From Clostridia bacterium (lineage in GTDB: Bacteria; Bacillota; Clostridia; Christensenellales; Maliibacteriaceae): 5,552 bases of DNA. Positions 5,251-5,552 of the stretch are shown here, in pieces. The stretch spans positions 1 to 5,552 of the forward strand of contig JAGBGW010000246.1 of assembly GCA_017935825.1 (NCBI GenBank), in the 5' to 3' direction. The notes beneath the pieces are model-generated. The model worked only from the letters and a program-made list of their open reading frames with translations. It had not been told where the DNA came from and made no database searches. The position numbers and the translations under genes are program-made. Position 1 is the first letter of the stretch, and each line of letters begins with the position of its first letter.

Positions 5251-5552
5251 TTACTCAGCGCTTGTCCGTGCAAGATAGTCTTGGCAAAGACCGTTCAAAG
5301 TACACACGTCACATTTGGGTTTGCGTGCATCGCAAACGCGTCTGCCGTGCCAGATCAGCCAATGGTGTGCGATGGACCAGGTATCGCGGGGAATGTTTTC
5401 CATCAGCTGCTGCTCGGTCTTCAGCACATCGCCCGCGTCGGCGAGACCAAGGCGGTTGGTCACGCGGAATACATGCGTATCCACCGCGATGGCGTCCGCC
5501 CCAAAGGCGCAGCTCATGACCACGTTGGCGGTCTTGCGGCCCACGCCGGGCA
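5251..5552 (-). CDS. nth: endonuclease III (DNA glycosylase/AP lyase), 5' end outside window
   Basis: The C-terminal 100 or so residues of endonuclease III, which removes oxidised pyrimidines from DNA and cleaves the abasic site in base-excision repair. The frame is open to the window edge. It begins within the helix-hairpin-helix motif, seen as PGVGRKTANVV with the catalytic lysine at codon 5533-5535. The catalytic aspartate lies in VDTHVFRV (codon 5479-5481). The [4Fe-4S] cluster ligands are present with the classic C-x6-C-x2-C-x5-C spacing, at codons starting at 5334, 5313, 5304 and 5286. The protein ends 10 residues after the last cysteine, normal for the family. About 110 N-terminal residues are outside the window. 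A 33-bp gap without a recognisable promoter separates it from obg, so co-transcription is likely. Confidence 0.95.
   Translation of the reverse strand, partial: PGVGRKTANVVMSCAFGADAIAVDTHVFRVTNRLGLADAGDVLKTEQQLMENIPRDTWSIAHHWLIWHGRRVCDARKPKCDVCTLNGLCQDYLARTSAE

Overview
The window looks like chromosomal DNA from an anaerobic, probably gut-dwelling member of the Firmicutes, most likely class Clostridia. This is inferred from the AGGAG-type ribosome binding sites, the consensus sigma-A promoters, an Obg GTPase with a C-terminal OCT extension followed by yhbY, and intergenic palindromes of a style common in Clostridia. Base composition is close to even. No phage, plasmid, CRISPR, tRNA or rRNA signal was seen. 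I cannot name a species.

Layout, left to right. (1) Positions 1-1161, minus strand: the N-terminal 387 residues of an AMP-forming acyl-CoA synthetase, cut by the window edge. (2) Positions 1162-1383: its promoter and a leader of about 186 nt. The leader carries a long stem-loop, a candidate antiterminator and an intrinsic terminator placed immediately before the ribosome binding site. This is the architecture of a transcription attenuator or riboswitch, and it is the most interesting item here. (3) Positions 1411-2359, minus strand: a monocistronic aldo/keto reductase with a clear promoter and terminator. (4) Positions 2421-3260, plus strand: a divergently transcribed four-helix membrane protein of unknown function. 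(5) Positions 3261-3586: no gene, but a mosaic of short palindromic repeats, including a 58/59-bp element present twice. (6) Positions 3587-5552, minus strand: nth (endonuclease III, 5' part outside the window), obg and yhbY in a probable operon that ends at a strong terminator.

Functionally, the right half is housekeeping: base-excision repair, a GTPase of ribosome assembly and a ribosome-assembly RNA-binding protein. The left half is metabolic: carbonyl reduction and CoA-thioester formation, as two independently transcribed units. The acyl-CoA synthetase appears to be controlled by its own leader RNA. Nothing in the sequence identifies the substrate of either enzyme.
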